Positions 13,997-23,479 of a DNA stretch of 64,000 nt are shown here, piece by piece. The position numbers and the translations under genes are program-made. The notes under the pieces are model-generated. The model did not search any database and was not told the origin of the DNA. It saw only the letters and a list, made by a program, of their open reading frames with translations. The DNA is from Candidatus Eiseniibacteriota bacterium (GTDB lineage Bacteria > Orphanbacterota > Orphanbacteria > Orphanbacterales > Orphanbacteraceae). The stretch spans positions 186,001 through 250,000 of the forward strand of contig JAJCZU010000004.1 in assembly GCA_029262235.1 (NCBI GenBank), in the 5' to 3' direction. Each line of letters starts with the position of its first letter. The first letter of the stretch is position 1.

Positions 13997-16594
13997 ATGT
14001 CTCCCGATCCTGAGAAGCCCAAAAACGATCCGCGAACGATGTCCGGTCATGCTCCCGATGACGACGCAACGATCGACCAGTTCCGCTCGCACCGTTTCGA
14101 GCGGGTCCGGGAGATTGTACTCGCCGCGGCAGAGCTGACGGGTGAAGCGCGTGAAGCCAGGCTGGCTGAAGAGTGCGGGAACGATGCGGACCTGCTTCGC
14201 GAAGTAAAATCTCTGCTCTGGTACGAATCTTCGGAAGATCCTCTGTTTCGGACAGCCGCGGGCGCTGAGCAGTTTGTTGAAGCAGGCACCGCCCTTCCTG
14301 AATCGGTCGCCCACTATCGCATTTTGAGCAAACTGGGTGAGGGGGGGATGGGGATTGTTTACGAAGCGGAGCAGGAAAACCCGAAGCGCAAAGTGGCCCT
14401 CAAGCTGATTCGTGGCGGGCTCTTCGTCGACTCGCTTTCCATCAGGCTTTTCCAGCGCGAAGCGGAAACGCTCGGCCGCCTGCAGCACCCGGGAATCGCT
14501 TCGATCTACGAGTCAGGCCGGACGCCGGACGGCCATCACTATTTCGCCATGCAGCTGGTTCAGGGGAAAACGCTCGACGATTTTCTGCAGGGCCGTCCCC
14601 CCGTTTCGAAGAAGAGCGAACGGGAGTTTCGCCTCAAGCTTTTCCGTCAGGTCTGTGCCGCTGTTGCATACGCGCATCAGCGGGGAGTCATTCATCGTGA
14701 TCTCAAACCGGGCAACATCATCGTCGATGAAGCGGGAGAGCCGCACGTTCTCGATTTTGGCCTCGCTCGCATTGCTGATGGTGACAATGCAGCCGTGAGC
14801 CTCGCGAGTGTGACCGGACAGATCAAGGGAACGCTTCCCTACATGAGTCCGGAACAGGCTTCCGGTCACCCCGACGCCATTGATCTTCGGAGCGACGTCT
14901 ATGCTCTCGGGGTCATTCTCTATGAAATGCTCGCCGGTACGCTTCCTTACAATACGCGGCAGGACTCTGTCATCGACGCACTTCATGAAATTCTGGAAGC
15001 ATCCCCTGTCCCGTTTCAGAAGTTGCAGAACGAGGATCTGGCCAGGATTACCGGGTCGGACCTCGAGACAATTGTGCGAAAGGCTCTCGAAAAGGAACCG
15101 GGTCGCAGATATCAGAGCGCCGACGCATTTTCTGACGACCTCGAGCGCTACATGGCGAACCGTCCCATTCTCGCACGACCTCCGAGCACACTCTATGAAA
15201 TGGGAAAGCTCATCAGCCGAAACAGAATCCCGTTTGTACTGGCGACCGCGCTTCTTCTGGTACTGATCGCATTCGGAGTCTGGATGAGCATCCTGTTCAG
15301 GGAAGCTGACGTTGCCCGCAAAGAGTCTGACGCGGTTGTCGACTTTCTTTCCGGAATGTTATCTGCAGTGAGTCCCCACAAGCAGGGCCGGGGCGTAACA
15401 GTGCGGGAAGTTCTTGACGAGGGCGCTTTGACAATCGAAGACCGGTTTGTCGAACAACCTCTTGTGCGCGCCCGGTTGATGCGAACCATGGGGAGCACCT
15501 ATCGCGCACTGGGCTATCTCTCGAAAGGCGAGCCTCTTTCCCGGGAAGCGCTTTCCATCAGTGAAGAACTGATGGGCCGGGACCACCCGAGTCTTGTTGA
15601 TTACCTTCTGGCGCATGCCAATATGCTGCACCAGTCCGGAGACTATGAAAATTCCGAAGCGGCCTTTGAGCGAGCACTGAAAATCTGTGACGCGCAAGGC
15701 GGTGATCTCGACTCTCTGAAAGGGCGCGTTTTCAATGGACTCGCAAACCTGGAATACGTGAGGGGAAACTACAAAGATGCGCTTTCCAACTACCAGGAGG
15801 CGCATCGTTTCTATCAAAAGTATTTTGACGAGGAAGAAGAGAGTTCCGTCCTTGTTCTTCACAACATTGCATCCAGTCATCGCATGTTAGGGAATCTCGA
15901 TCTCGCGATCTCGGGATTGAAAGAGGCCATTGCCATACGGGAGCGGGCTGGTCGCCAGGAGACACCGGAACAGGCATGGAGCATGGATCAACTCGGTTTG
16001 ATTCTTATGGAGAAGGGGGACTTGGATTCCTCTCGTCTCTGTCTCGAGGGGGCTCTGGCAATTCTCGGGAAAGAATTCGGGCCTGAAAATCTCTATGTTG
16101 CCCAAAGCTACTACAACATGGCTTCCTACTATGAAAAGACCGATGAACCGGACAAGGCCTTCTCGTTTGCCGAGCGCGCTTTGGCGATTCGCCAGGAATT
16201 CCTGGATCCCGACCATCTCGACCTCGCCATGAGTCAGGGCCAGGTAGCCTTGCACTACCAGCGCATGAACCGCCTGGAAGAGGCGCGAGAACTCTTCGAG
16301 AAGTGTCTGTCGATTCGCGAAAAAGCCTACGGGCCGGAATCGACCCACATCAATCTATCCAGCGCGCTCTTTAATGTCGCCTCCATCCTGCAGGCTCTGG
16401 AAGACCATGCCGGTTCCATTCCTGTCCTTCGTCGGGTTCTTGCACTGGACGAGAAGGCCCTCGGTTCCGAGCATGCTTACGTTGCAGAAGACATGGAGGC
16501 GCTCGCATCTGCACTCGAAAAGACCGGGCAGCATGAAGAAGCCGCAGAGCTCAAGGCACGTGCCAAAGAGATCGTCGGAGAAGACGGTTCGTGA
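13997..16594 (+). CDS. Transmembrane Ser/Thr protein kinase with TPR repeats
   Basis: An 865-residue PknB-type kinase. The domain contains GEGGMG (114-119) and the ATP-binding lysine in VALK (K136). The catalytic loop HRDLKPGN begins at residue 233 (D235), followed by DFG (253) and the 'GTLPYMSPEQASG' activation segment. One membrane helix lies at about 411-433. The extracytoplasmic part is a long array of tetratricopeptide repeats (about 500-850), with motifs like 'LDLAMSQGQVALHYQRMNRL'. It probably senses a periplasmic or protein partner and phosphorylates cytoplasmic targets. About 100 residues precede the kinase domain. No Shine-Dalgarno site is seen; the -10 box abuts the ATG. Related kinase remnants occur at 16847 and 25031. 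Confidence 0.93.
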   Translation: MSPDPEKPKNDPRTMSGHAPDDDATIDQFRSHRFERVREIVLAAAELTGEAREARLAEECGNDADLLREVKSLLWYESSEDPLFRTAAGAEQFVEAGTALPESVAHYRILSKLGEGGMGIVYEAEQENPKRKVALKLIRGGLFVDSLSIRLFQREAETLGRLQHPGIASIYESGRTPDGHHYFAMQLVQGKTLDDFLQGRPPVSKKSEREFRLKLFRQVCAAVAYAHQRGVIHRDLKPGNIIVDEAGEPHVLDFGLARIADGDNAAVSLASVTGQIKGTLPYMSPEQASGHPDAIDLRSDVYALGVILYEMLAGTLPYNTRQDSVIDALHEILEASPVPFQKLQNEDLARITGSDLETIVRKALEKEPGRRYQSADAFSDDLERYMANRPILARPPSTLYEMGKLISRNRIPFVLATALLLVLIAFGVWMSILFREADVARKESDAVVDFLSGMLSAVSPHKQGRGVTVREVLDEGALTIEDRFVEQPLVRARLMRTMGSTYRALGYLSKGEPLSREALSISEELMGRDHPSLVDYLLAHANMLHQSGDYENSEAAFERALKICDAQGGDLDSLKGRVFNGLANLEYVRGNYKDALSNYQEAHRFYQKYFDEEEESSVLVLHNIASSHRMLGNLDLAISGLKEAIAIRERAGRQETPEQAWSMDQLGLILMEKGDLDSSRLCLEGALAILGKEFGPENLYVAQSYYNMASYYEKTDEPDKAFSFAERALAIRQEFLDPDHLDLAMSQGQVALHYQRMNRLEEARELFEKCLSIREKAYGPESTHINLSSALFNVASILQALEDHAGSIPVLRRVLALDEKALGSEHAYVAEDMEALASALEKTGQHEEAAELKARAKEIVGEDGS

Positions 16595-16846
16595 CTTCGT
16601 AGCTGGCCGGTTCAGTATCGGATCGATCCGTTCTCCGGGATGGTACGAACCAGCAAGGCGTGCAAGTTCGCTCAGGCGTCTGTTTCATTCATGCAGAAAC
16701 CGGGGCCACCAGCCAGGCGGTTCGAGTTTTGAAGATTCGGTAAGGCTGATTGAACCACGCGCAATGCGAAACACGGCTCACGATCAAGTTCTGCTATGCT
16801 TTACACATGACTCACCCAGACCCCCCATTGACGACCAGGGTCGTAT
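16595..16846. other. Intergenic region with possible dead-kinase promoter
   Basis: No gene is visible. Near its right end TATGCT (16795-16800) is followed 6 bp later by ATG 16807, mirroring the -10/ATG spacing of the kinase at 13997, but the frame from this ATG ends after a few codons. Together with the kinase-like C-terminal tail at 16847, this may be the start and end of a second kinase gene whose body was deleted. Confidence 0.3.
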
Positions 16847-16966
16847 ATGGCGGCTGATTACGAGAAGCTGGCGAGGGTTCTTCGCGAACCAGGGGAAGAG
16901 CGGGAAGCGGAGGAACTGGATGCGCGTGCGAATGCGATTCGGGAGATGGAAGAGGTGACGGAGTAA
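16847..16966 (+). pseudogene. C-terminal remnant of a second TPR-kinase
   Basis: A 39-codon frame (MAADYEKLARVL... ending EEVTE) is strikingly like the last ~40 residues of the kinase just upstream, where 'ALASALEKTGQHEEAAELKA' parallels 'KLARVLREPGEEREAEELDA'. Such helix pairs typically end TPR-kinase proteins of this type. Nothing upstream encodes the rest of a kinase, so I read it as the tail of a deleted paralogue. A genuine microprotein is possible. Confidence 0.45.
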
Positions 16967-17072
16967 GGTGGTGTAAACAGTAGGCGTGAGGACGGACGCT
17001 GGGCGCCTGAAGATTCGTTGGGGGCAAGTTCCCCAAACGTGGACCACGTCCTGCCCGGGCAGCCGTGCGGAC

Positions 17073-17726
17073 TTACTCGACGTGTTGATGGCGGACGATC
17101 TCACCGCTGACCAGGTAGATGACGTCCTCTGCGATGTTGGTCGCCAGGTCGGCGATGCGTTCAAGGTTTCTGGAGATGGTCACAAACTGCATGTAGTCGG
17201 GCACAGAAGCGGGATCCGTTTCCAGGATCGTCTTCAAGCTCTCGAAGGTCTTCCTGTGAATCGCATCAACTTCATCGTCCATCGTCAAGACCTGCCTGGC
17301 AAGGTCGGCGTCGAACTCGACGAGGGCGTCCAGACTGCAACGCAGCATGGCGCGAACTTTCTGCGCCATCGGGGACAAGTCTTCCGGCACCGCTGCGTGG
17401 TTGTGCTTTGCCAGAGACTTCACTCTCTGCGCGATATTGGCAGACATGTCACCCACGCGCTCCAGATCGTTGTTGATTTTGAGGATCGCGATTATGTAGC
17501 GCAAGTCGATCGCGACGGGCTGATGCAATGCCAGCACCTTCAGACACTCTTCTTCCAGATCGACTTCTGCCTGATCGACGGCGCGGTCGCCATCGATTAC
17601 TTCCTGTGCCATTTGTGCGTCATTCTGTTCCAGAGCGACAACTGCCTTGCGCACGGTCCCCTCGACTAAGGCGGCTATGTCCAGCACGCCTTTTCTAAGC
17701 CTGTCGACTTCTTTCGTGAGCCGCAT
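17073..17726 (-). CDS. phoU: Phosphate uptake regulator PhoU
   Basis: A 217-residue all-helical PhoU with the two expected repeats. Each carries the metal-binding pattern: 'INNDLERVGDMSANIAQR' in the first and 'ISRNLERIADLATNIAED' in the second. PhoU links the Pst transporter to the PhoR/PhoB two-component system and restrains phosphate uptake when phosphate is plentiful. It is the last gene of the minus-strand phoB-phoR-pstSCAB-phoU cluster, 24 bp after pstB, the canonical position. Its length is standard. Confidence 0.97.
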   Translation of the reverse strand: MRLTKEVDRLRKGVLDIAALVEGTVRKAVVALEQNDAQMAQEVIDGDRAVDQAEVDLEEECLKVLALHQPVAIDLRYIIAILKINNDLERVGDMSANIAQRVKSLAKHNHAAVPEDLSPMAQKVRAMLRCSLDALVEFDADLARQVLTMDDEVDAIHRKTFESLKTILETDPASVPDYMQFVTISRNLERIADLATNIAEDVIYLVSGEIVRHQHVE

Positions 17727-17750
17727 CTATGTCCTGCCTTTCAGGCTCCA

Positions 17751-18587
17751 CTAGCCGAATCGACCGGTGATGTAATCCTCGGTCTGTTTCTTCGCGGGAT
17801 TGGTGAAAATCTGATTGGTGCGACCAAACTCAACAATGTGGCCCTGATAGAAAAACGCCGTGTAGTCGGACACGCGGGCCGCCTGCTGCATGTTGTGCGT
17901 CACCAGCACTATGGTAAACCGTTTCTTAAGGCTTTCGATCAGCTCTTCGATTTTTGCCGTGCCAACCGGATCGATCGCAGAGCACGGCTCATCCATCAGC
18001 AACACTTCCGGTTCGAGGGCGATCGATCGGGCGATGCAGAGCCTCTGCTGCTGTCCTCCGGAGAGAGCCGTTCCCGGACTCTTCAGTTTGTCTTTGACTT
18101 CGTCCCACAGCGCCGCGCGTTTCAGAGCCCTCATGACGCGCTCTGTCATCTCGCTGCCGGAAAGACGGTACTGGAGCCGCACGCCGTAGGCGACGTTGTC
18201 GAAGATGGACATCGGAAACGGGCTGGGCTTTTGAAAGATCATCCCGATTCTCTTGCGCAGTCTCAGAACGTCAACGTCGTCGCCCAGAACGTTTTCGCCG
18301 TCGAGGAGCACCTCTCCCGTCACCTTCTGTTCGCGGTAGAGTTCGAAGATGCGATTGTAAACCCTTATGTGCGTCGACTTGCCGCACCCTGACGGACCGA
18401 TGATGGCCGTTACTCGATTGGCCGCGACATCGAGATTATTATCGAAGAGAACCTGGTTCTTGCCGTAGTAGAAGCTCAAATTGCGCGTCGACATTTTCAC
18501 CGTGCCCTCGGTCTTGTGGCTCGGCTCGTCGCCATGCTCCGGACCATGGTCCACAAACGTTTTTATTCTTAGATTGTCTTGACTCAT
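17751..18587 (-). CDS. pstB: Phosphate ABC transporter ATP-binding protein PstB
   Basis: A 278-residue ABC ATPase. The frame is open to 18689, but ATG 18587 is the likely start because it forms a 4-bp ATGA overlap with the pstA stop. Walker [11 protein letters not shown]-loop FQKPSPFP, signature LSGGQQQR, Walker B VLLMDEP with the Pst-typical CSAIDP, and switch VTHNM are all present. A short extra N-terminal extension of about 30 residues precedes the usual '[16 protein letters not shown]' region. It energises phosphate import through PstC/PstA. Confidence 0.96.
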   Translation of the reverse strand: MSQDNLRIKTFVDHGPEHGDEPSHKTEGTVKMSTRNLSFYYGKNQVLFDNNLDVAANRVTAIIGPSGCGKSTHIRVYNRIFELYREQKVTGEVLLDGENVLGDDVDVLRLRKRIGMIFQKPSPFPMSIFDNVAYGVRLQYRLSGSEMTERVMRALKRAALWDEVKDKLKSPGTALSGGQQQRLCIARSIALEPEVLLMDEPCSAIDPVGTAKIEELIESLKKRFTIVLVTHNMQQAARVSDYTAFFYQGHIVEFGRTNQIFTNPAKKQTEDYITGRFG

Positions 18588-19432
18588 CGTCGGTGTGCTT
18601 TCTGACGCATCGCGAACCTCGAAATGATCGTCACGATCAAAACGCCAACGGTAATCATAAATGATGCGCCCCAGGCCATTTGTTGCCAATCTTCATAAGG
18701 AGACATTGCGAAGTTAAAAACTGTTACGGTCAGATTTGCCATCGGCTCGTTGGGGAACCCCCAGTTGGGGCTGTTCAGCGCGGTGAAAAGCAACGGCGCC
18801 GTTTCTCCGCTCACGCGGGCGACGGCCAGTATGACCCCCGTAACCAGTCCCGCCCTGGCCGCCCGAAAGACCACACCCAACGTCATCTTCCAGTACGGTG
18901 CGCCCAATGCCAACGCGGATTCTCGGAGCGTGTGCGGCACGAGGTGGAGCATGTCTTCGGTCGTGCGGGCAATAATCGGCAGCATGATTACCGCCAGGGC
19001 AATCGCTCCGGCGTAGCCGGAAAAATGACCCGTTCTAACCACGACGGTGGCGTAGACGAACATGCCCACAATGATGGATGGAGTACCCATGAGCACATTG
19101 GATGAGAAGCGGATCACGCCTGCCAGGCGTGAGTGTCTTCCGAATTCAGCCAGAAAAACGCCGACGAGCATTCCAATGGGCACGCCCAGTATGGATGCAC
19201 CGAGAGTAATGACCAGGGTGCCGACGATCGCGTTTGCGACCCCACCGCCGGGAACACCCGGGGGCGCGGGCAGCTCGAGGAAAAAGGCGGGCGTCAACGC
19301 ACGAGCACCTTTCTGTAAAACCACGTAGAGTATCCAGCCGAAGAAGAAGATGCCAATGGCGGCCGACACGGCAGCAAGCGCCGTGACCATCCTGTTGAAC
19401 CACCGGCGACCCGAGATCGATCTGGTACGCAC
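18584..19432 (-). CDS. pstA: Phosphate ABC transporter permease PstA
   Basis: A 282-residue permease with six predicted membrane helices and the cytoplasmic coupling loop '[19 protein letters not shown]' (EAA-like motif). The '[15 protein letters not shown]' stretch is diagnostic for PstA. It starts at GTG 19432, whose first G is also the last base of the pstC stop (TAG/GTG sharing one base). The pstS/pstC boundary has the same arrangement. It forms the transmembrane channel with PstC. Confidence 0.96.
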   Translation of the reverse strand: MRTRSISGRRWFNRMVTALAAVSAAIGIFFFGWILYVVLQKGARALTPAFFLELPAPPGVPGGGVANAIVGTLVITLGASILGVPIGMLVGVFLAEFGRHSRLAGVIRFSSNVLMGTPSIIVGMFVYATVVVRTGHFSGYAGAIALAVIMLPIIARTTEDMLHLVPHTLRESALALGAPYWKMTLGVVFRAARAGLVTGVILAVARVSGETAPLLFTALNSPNWGFPNEPMANLTVTVFNFAMSPYEDWQQMAWGASFMITVGVLIVTIISRFAMRQKAHRR

Positions 19433-20397
19433 TATCGCCTCCCCGTCTGCCTGGCCATCCGCTTGAGCCAGAACTGCGCGATGATCTGTATCACCATCGT
19501 AATGCCGAACAGGACGAGGCCCAGTTCCATCAGAGCGGACAGATACATCGGTTCCGAGGCTTCGGAGAATTCGTTGGCCAGTGTGGAGGCTATGCTGTTG
19601 CCTGCGTCGAAAAGAGACCAGGAGAGGGAGCGATTGTTGCCAATGACAAAAGTCACCGCCATAGTTTCCCCGATCGCCCGTCCCAGGCCGAGGAAGCAGG
19701 CCCCGATCAAACCCTGCATGCCGTACGGCACGGTCACCGAACGGGCGACCTCTACCGTTGTGGATCCCAGACCGAAGGCGGCTTCTTTAGAAACCGCCGG
19801 GGCCATCTGAAAGACGTCCCTCATAACCGCCGTGATGAACGGCAGCACCATAAGAGCGAGTATGATGCCCGCTGTCAGGATGCCGATGCCCATGGGCGGC
19901 CCTTGAAACAATGGAAGCCCGCCGGCCGCACCCTGAAGCGCCGGCTGCAGATGATCGGCCATGTAAGGCGCAAAGACAAACAGGCCCCACATTCCGTAGA
20001 TGATGCTCGGTATGGCGGCAAGAAGTTCGATCGCGCCCCCGACAATTTTGCTCACAACCGGGTGGGCGAGTTCCACCAGGAAGAGCGCGAGCATCAGACT
20101 GACGGGCACGGCGAGAATCATCGCGATCAACGTGGAAATCACGGTACCGTAGATGCTGCTCAGGGCACCGAATTCCTGTGTGACCGGGTTCCAGTCTCGT
20201 GAGACAAGGAATCCCGGTCCGAACTTCTCAAGCGACATCCACGAAGCACGAAGTAACTCGACAAGAATACCGGCGACGATCAGAACCAGTATCGCCGAAG
20301 CGATTCGGGTGAGCAGGCGGAACACCATATCGCCCGAGATTGAGCGGGCCCCCGACTTTTTCAGGGTCCCGCTGGGTATCGAGGAGGTCTCGAACAC
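19432..20397 (-). CDS. pstC: Phosphate ABC transporter permease PstC
   Basis: A 321-residue permease with six membrane helices. Motifs include 'IPSIIYGMWGLFVFAP', the coupling loop 'KEAAFGLGSTTVEVARSV', and 'GLGRAIGETMAVTFVIGN', typical of PstC. It starts at GTG 20397, sharing a single G with the TAG stop of pstS, consistent with translational coupling. It pairs with PstA to move phosphate delivered by PstS across the inner membrane. Confidence 0.96.
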   Translation of the reverse strand: MFETSSIPSGTLKKSGARSISGDMVFRLLTRIASAILVLIVAGILVELLRASWMSLEKFGPGFLVSRDWNPVTQEFGALSSIYGTVISTLIAMILAVPVSLMLALFLVELAHPVVSKIVGGAIELLAAIPSIIYGMWGLFVFAPYMADHLQPALQGAAGGLPLFQGPPMGIGILTAGIILALMVLPFITAVMRDVFQMAPAVSKEAAFGLGSTTVEVARSVTVPYGMQGLIGACFLGLGRAIGETMAVTFVIGNNRSLSWSLFDAGNSIASTLANEFSEASEPMYLSALMELGLVLFGITMVIQIIAQFWLKRMARQTGRR

Positions 20398-21467
20398 TAT
20401 TGCGAGTTCGTCTTGGCGAGAGACCAGAGCGACTCGCCTTCCCGGCGAATTTGATCGTGCCAGGACTTCTCAACCATCTCGACAACGTTTTCCGGCATGG
20501 GCACGTAGTGCAGCTTCTCGGCGGTTTCGTTCCCGTGCTCGTAGCACCAGGCGAAATACTCCAGCATCGCTCTCGCCAGCCTGGCGTCGGTCTGCTCTTT
20601 GTAGACGAGGATGAACGTCGCACCCGTGATCGGCCAGCTCATTTCTCCCGGCTGATCAGTCAGGACGAGATAGTATCCCTTCGCGTTCTGCCAGTCCGCG
20701 TTGGCCGCGCCCGCCTGAAAACTCTCGATGGTCGGGGCAACGAAACGACCCGCCTGATTCTGCAGGAGGCTGCAGCTCATCTTGTTCTGCAGCGCGTAGG
20801 CGAACTCCACGTATCCGATCGAACCGCTGACACGCTTTACATAAGCGGCCACGCCCTCGTTGCCCTTGCCGCCGATTCCCGCCGGCCACATTACGGCCTT
20901 GCCGGATCCGACTTTTTCCTTCCACTCCGACGAGATCTTCGTCAGGTAGTTGGTGAAGATCCACGTGGTACCGGAGCCGTCGGCGCGGTGCACGACGGTG
21001 ATTGCCTTGTCGGGGAGGTTGAGCTCCGGGTTCGCCCTGGCGATGGCCTCGTCGTTCCAGTTGGAAATCTTTCCTAGAAAGATATCCGCGAGAAGTGCCG
21101 CTGTGAGTTTCAGTTCCCCAGGCTTGATTCCATCGATGTTGAAGACCGGAACTACGCCGCCCATCACCATCGGAAACTGGATGAGCCCCAGTTCGTCGAG
21201 CTCCTCGGCCTTCAAAGGGGCATCCGAGGCGCCAAAGTGGACGGTCCTCGCCTTGATCTGCGCGATTCCGCCGCCCGATCCGATCGACTGGTAGTTGATC
21301 TGCGTGCCCGTCAGATTCTTGTACGCGTAAGCCCATTGCGAATATACGGGGTACGGAAAGGTGGCGCCGGCGCCGGTGATCTTGTAGGTCTCGGTCTCCG
21401 CCAATACGGGAGTTCCGATTGCAGCCACCGCGACGGCGGCAATTGTCATCGCTTTGAGTGCCTTCAT
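20397..21467 (-). CDS. pstS: Phosphate-binding protein PstS
   Basis: A 356-residue periplasmic phosphate-binding protein with a cleavable signal peptide (residues 1-23, ending VLAE). Phosphate-site motifs include 'ITGAGATFPYPVYSQW', 'GSGGGIAQIKARTV', 'FGASDAPL' and 'VVHRADGSGTTWIFTNYL'. AGGAGGAAG lies just upstream of ATG 21467. It captures phosphate for PstCAB and is the first gene of the transporter operon. A possible Pho-box direct repeat lies about 65-80 bp upstream. Confidence 0.97.
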   Translation of the reverse strand: MKALKAMTIAAVAVAAIGTPVLAETETYKITGAGATFPYPVYSQWAYAYKNLTGTQINYQSIGSGGGIAQIKARTVHFGASDAPLKAEELDELGLIQFPMVMGGVVPVFNIDGIKPGELKLTAALLADIFLGKISNWNDEAIARANPELNLPDKAITVVHRADGSGTTWIFTNYLTKISSEWKEKVGSGKAVMWPAGIGGKGNEGVAAYVKRVSGSIGYVEFAYALQNKMSCSLLQNQAGRFVAPTIESFQAGAANADWQNAKGYYLVLTDQPGEMSWPITGATFILVYKEQTDARLARAMLEYFAWCYEHGNETAEKLHYVPMPENVVEMVEKSWHDQIRREGESLWSLAKTNSQ

Positions 21468-21530
21468 TGTATTCTTCCTCCTGCTTTCAGGTTCTGTACT
21501 CAGGTACTGTCGAGAAGGTACCCGAGTATT

Positions 21531-21547
21531 GTTAGGATTGCGTTAGC
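21531..21547 (-). promoter_or_regulatory. Candidate Pho box upstream of pstS
   Basis: On the minus strand the sequence reads GCTAACGCAATCCTAACA: two CTAAC elements 11 nt apart. The 11-nt period and the TAAC core match the direct-repeat style of PhoB/PhoP boxes. It lies about 65-80 bp before the pstS start, a sensible activator position. Only two repeats are visible. Confidence 0.35.
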
Positions 21548-21578
21548 GTCGGGCAGTTTTTTTCTGCGGGTTTCCCAA

Positions 21579-21680
21579 CTAGAACTTGTGGATAAGGTCG
21601 ATCTGCACCCTGGTTCGCTTCGACTCTTTGACGGAGTCCTTGAAGTTGTAGGCCATGTGTTCTTTATCAACGGTCGTCAT
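21579..21680 (-). pseudogene. C-terminal remnant of a phosphate-porin-like outer-membrane protein
   Basis: A 33-codon frame overlaps the end of phoR and finishes 'VKESKRTRVQIDLIHKF'. Alternating hydrophobic residues ending in a terminal Phe are the hallmark of the last beta strand of an outer-membrane porin, and OprO/OprP-type phosphate porins are commonly encoded next to pstS. The rest of the porin is absent: upstream sequence is phoR in another frame. I read it as the surviving tail of a deleted porin gene. A chance ORF cannot be excluded at this length. Confidence 0.4.
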
Positions 21681-23478
21681 GAGCCCGGACGGCTCCGCGC
21701 TCGCCGGGCACTGGTTCCGTGGGTAGAAAGAGGGAGAACACGCTGCCCTGGCCGAGGGTGCTTTCGACGGCAACACTCCCACCGTGGGCGATGGCCACAT
21801 GTTTGACAATCGCCAGGCCGAGCCCGGTGCCCCCCCGGGCCCGACTCCTCGCCTGGTCAGTCCGGTAAAATCGTTCAAAGATGCGGGGGAAGTGCTCCTT
21901 GCTGATGCCGCAACCCTTGTCAATTACGCGAATCGTACATCCAGTCCGAGTGGCTTCCAGTTCAACCCGCACCGGGGCGTCTTTGTCGCTGTATTTGATC
22001 GCGTTGTCTATCAGGTTGACCACGGCCTGCTCGATCAGCGGCGCGTTGACCGTCACGGCAACGTTGTCCGGATCGTGAACGACGACCGTGCCGTGCCTGG
22101 CCGTCACCTCGCTAGTGCAAATCTCGACGGCGCTTTCCACGACTTCTCTCAGGGGGGTTATGGTGAACGCGAGCACTTCTTTGTCGCGCTCGAGCCGCGA
22201 CAGCGCCAGCAGGTCTTCTATGATCGCGTCCAGCCGCCTGGCGTGCCTGGCAATGATTCCGAGGAAGCGCTCGGCATCGGCGCGATCATCGAGCGCACCA
22301 CTTCGCAGCGTTTCGACGAATCCGGCGATCGCGGTAATGGGTGTTTTCAATTCATGGGATACGTTCGCTACGAACTCTTGCCGCACACGTTCCAATCGAC
22401 GGAGCTGGGTTATGTCGTTGAGAACGAGCAATGCACCCATCTTCTTGCCGTTGGTATCGGCCAGCACGCTGCCATGAACCTGAAGAAAACGCTCCTCCGG
22501 GCTGTGCAGGGTAATGTCTCCCTCCACAGGATCTGGGCTCTGCATGGTTTCTCGAACCAACGCAATCAGCTCAGGGTTGCGGACCGTTTCCTGGAGCGTT
22601 CTGCCGACAGCCCGCGAGCTGTCGATGTCGAGCAGTGCGGACGCCGCACGATTAACACGAATAATCCGTTCCTCTACGTCTATGGCGAGAACACTCTCCA
22701 CCATGCTCCTCAGCACTGCCGCTTCCTGGTGTTTCTGTCGCTCCATTGTCCGGATGCGCTCGTCCAGATTGGAGGCCATGGCGTTCATCGCATCAGCCAG
22801 GGCAGCTATTTCCTCGGACCCGGAAACGTCCGCCGTATGACTCAACTCGCCTTTTTCGAACCTCTGGGCAGCGCGCCGGAGAGATTCAAGCGGGCGGGTG
22901 ATCCGTCGGGAGATGATGAGTCCCAGAACCGCGGCCAGAAGCGCGATGATCAGTCCTCCGATTGCGATCTTGCTGTAGATCTGCCCGAGCGCATCGTCAA
23001 TCGAACTCACCGGGATCGCCGTTCGTACTACAGCGACTGACCGGCCGTTTTCAACAACGGGGAGGGCGACGTACATCATGTTGGTTCCGAGAGTCGTGCT
23101 GAATCTGATCGAACTGCCTGAACCGTTGCTTAACGCCCCGCGAAACTCGGGGCGATCACTATGGTTTTCCATGTTGTGTGGATCTTCACTGGTGTCTCCG
23201 ACAATGACACCATCGGCCAGAACGATGGTGATACGAGTATCGGACGCAAGGCCGAGTGACTTGCAGAGCTGATCTACGCTGTCATACATCGAAGGCGACA
23301 ACGGCAGGTCGAGGTGGCTGGTTACCAGAGTGGCCCGGGCTTTCAGGTCAGATTCTCTCTCGGAGAGGTAGGATTGGCGAACGGATCTCGATGCGTACCA
23401 GGTAACAGCGATCAGGGAGAAGATCGTAACCAGCAGATACGAGGGATAGAGCTGCCACAGCAATCGCGTGCGTCCCAT
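21667..23478 (-). CDS. phoR: Phosphate regulon sensor histidine kinase PhoR
   Basis: A 603-residue sensor kinase. An N-terminal membrane helix, a periplasmic domain (about 35-165) and a second helix (about 170-192) are followed by a HAMP domain ('RRITRPLESLRRAAQRFEKG'), a PAS domain (about 255-360) and the kinase core. H-box 'VANVSHELKTPITAIAGFVE', N-box 'NLIDNAIKYS', G1 'VIDKGCGIS' and G2 'GGTGLGLAIVKH' are intact. It starts immediately after phoB and is larger than E. coli PhoR because of the periplasmic domain. It phosphorylates PhoB under phosphate limitation, modulated by PhoU/Pst. Confidence 0.94.
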   Translation of the reverse strand: MGRTRLLWQLYPSYLLVTIFSLIAVTWYASRSVRQSYLSERESDLKARATLVTSHLDLPLSPSMYDSVDQLCKSLGLASDTRITIVLADGVIVGDTSEDPHNMENHSDRPEFRGALSNGSGSSIRFSTTLGTNMMYVALPVVENGRSVAVVRTAIPVSSIDDALGQIYSKIAIGGLIIALLAAVLGLIISRRITRPLESLRRAAQRFEKGELSHTADVSGSEEIAALADAMNAMASNLDERIRTMERQKHQEAAVLRSMVESVLAIDVEERIIRVNRAASALLDIDSSRAVGRTLQETVRNPELIALVRETMQSPDPVEGDITLHSPEERFLQVHGSVLADTNGKKMGALLVLNDITQLRRLERVRQEFVANVSHELKTPITAIAGFVETLRSGALDDRADAERFLGIIARHARRLDAIIEDLLALSRLERDKEVLAFTITPLREVVESAVEICTSEVTARHGTVVVHDPDNVAVTVNAPLIEQAVVNLIDNAIKYSDKDAPVRVELEATRTGCTIRVIDKGCGISKEHFPRIFERFYRTDQARSRARGGTGLGLAIVKHVAIAHGGSVAVESTLGQGSVFSLFLPTEPVPGERGAVRAHDDR

Positions 23479-23479
23479 G

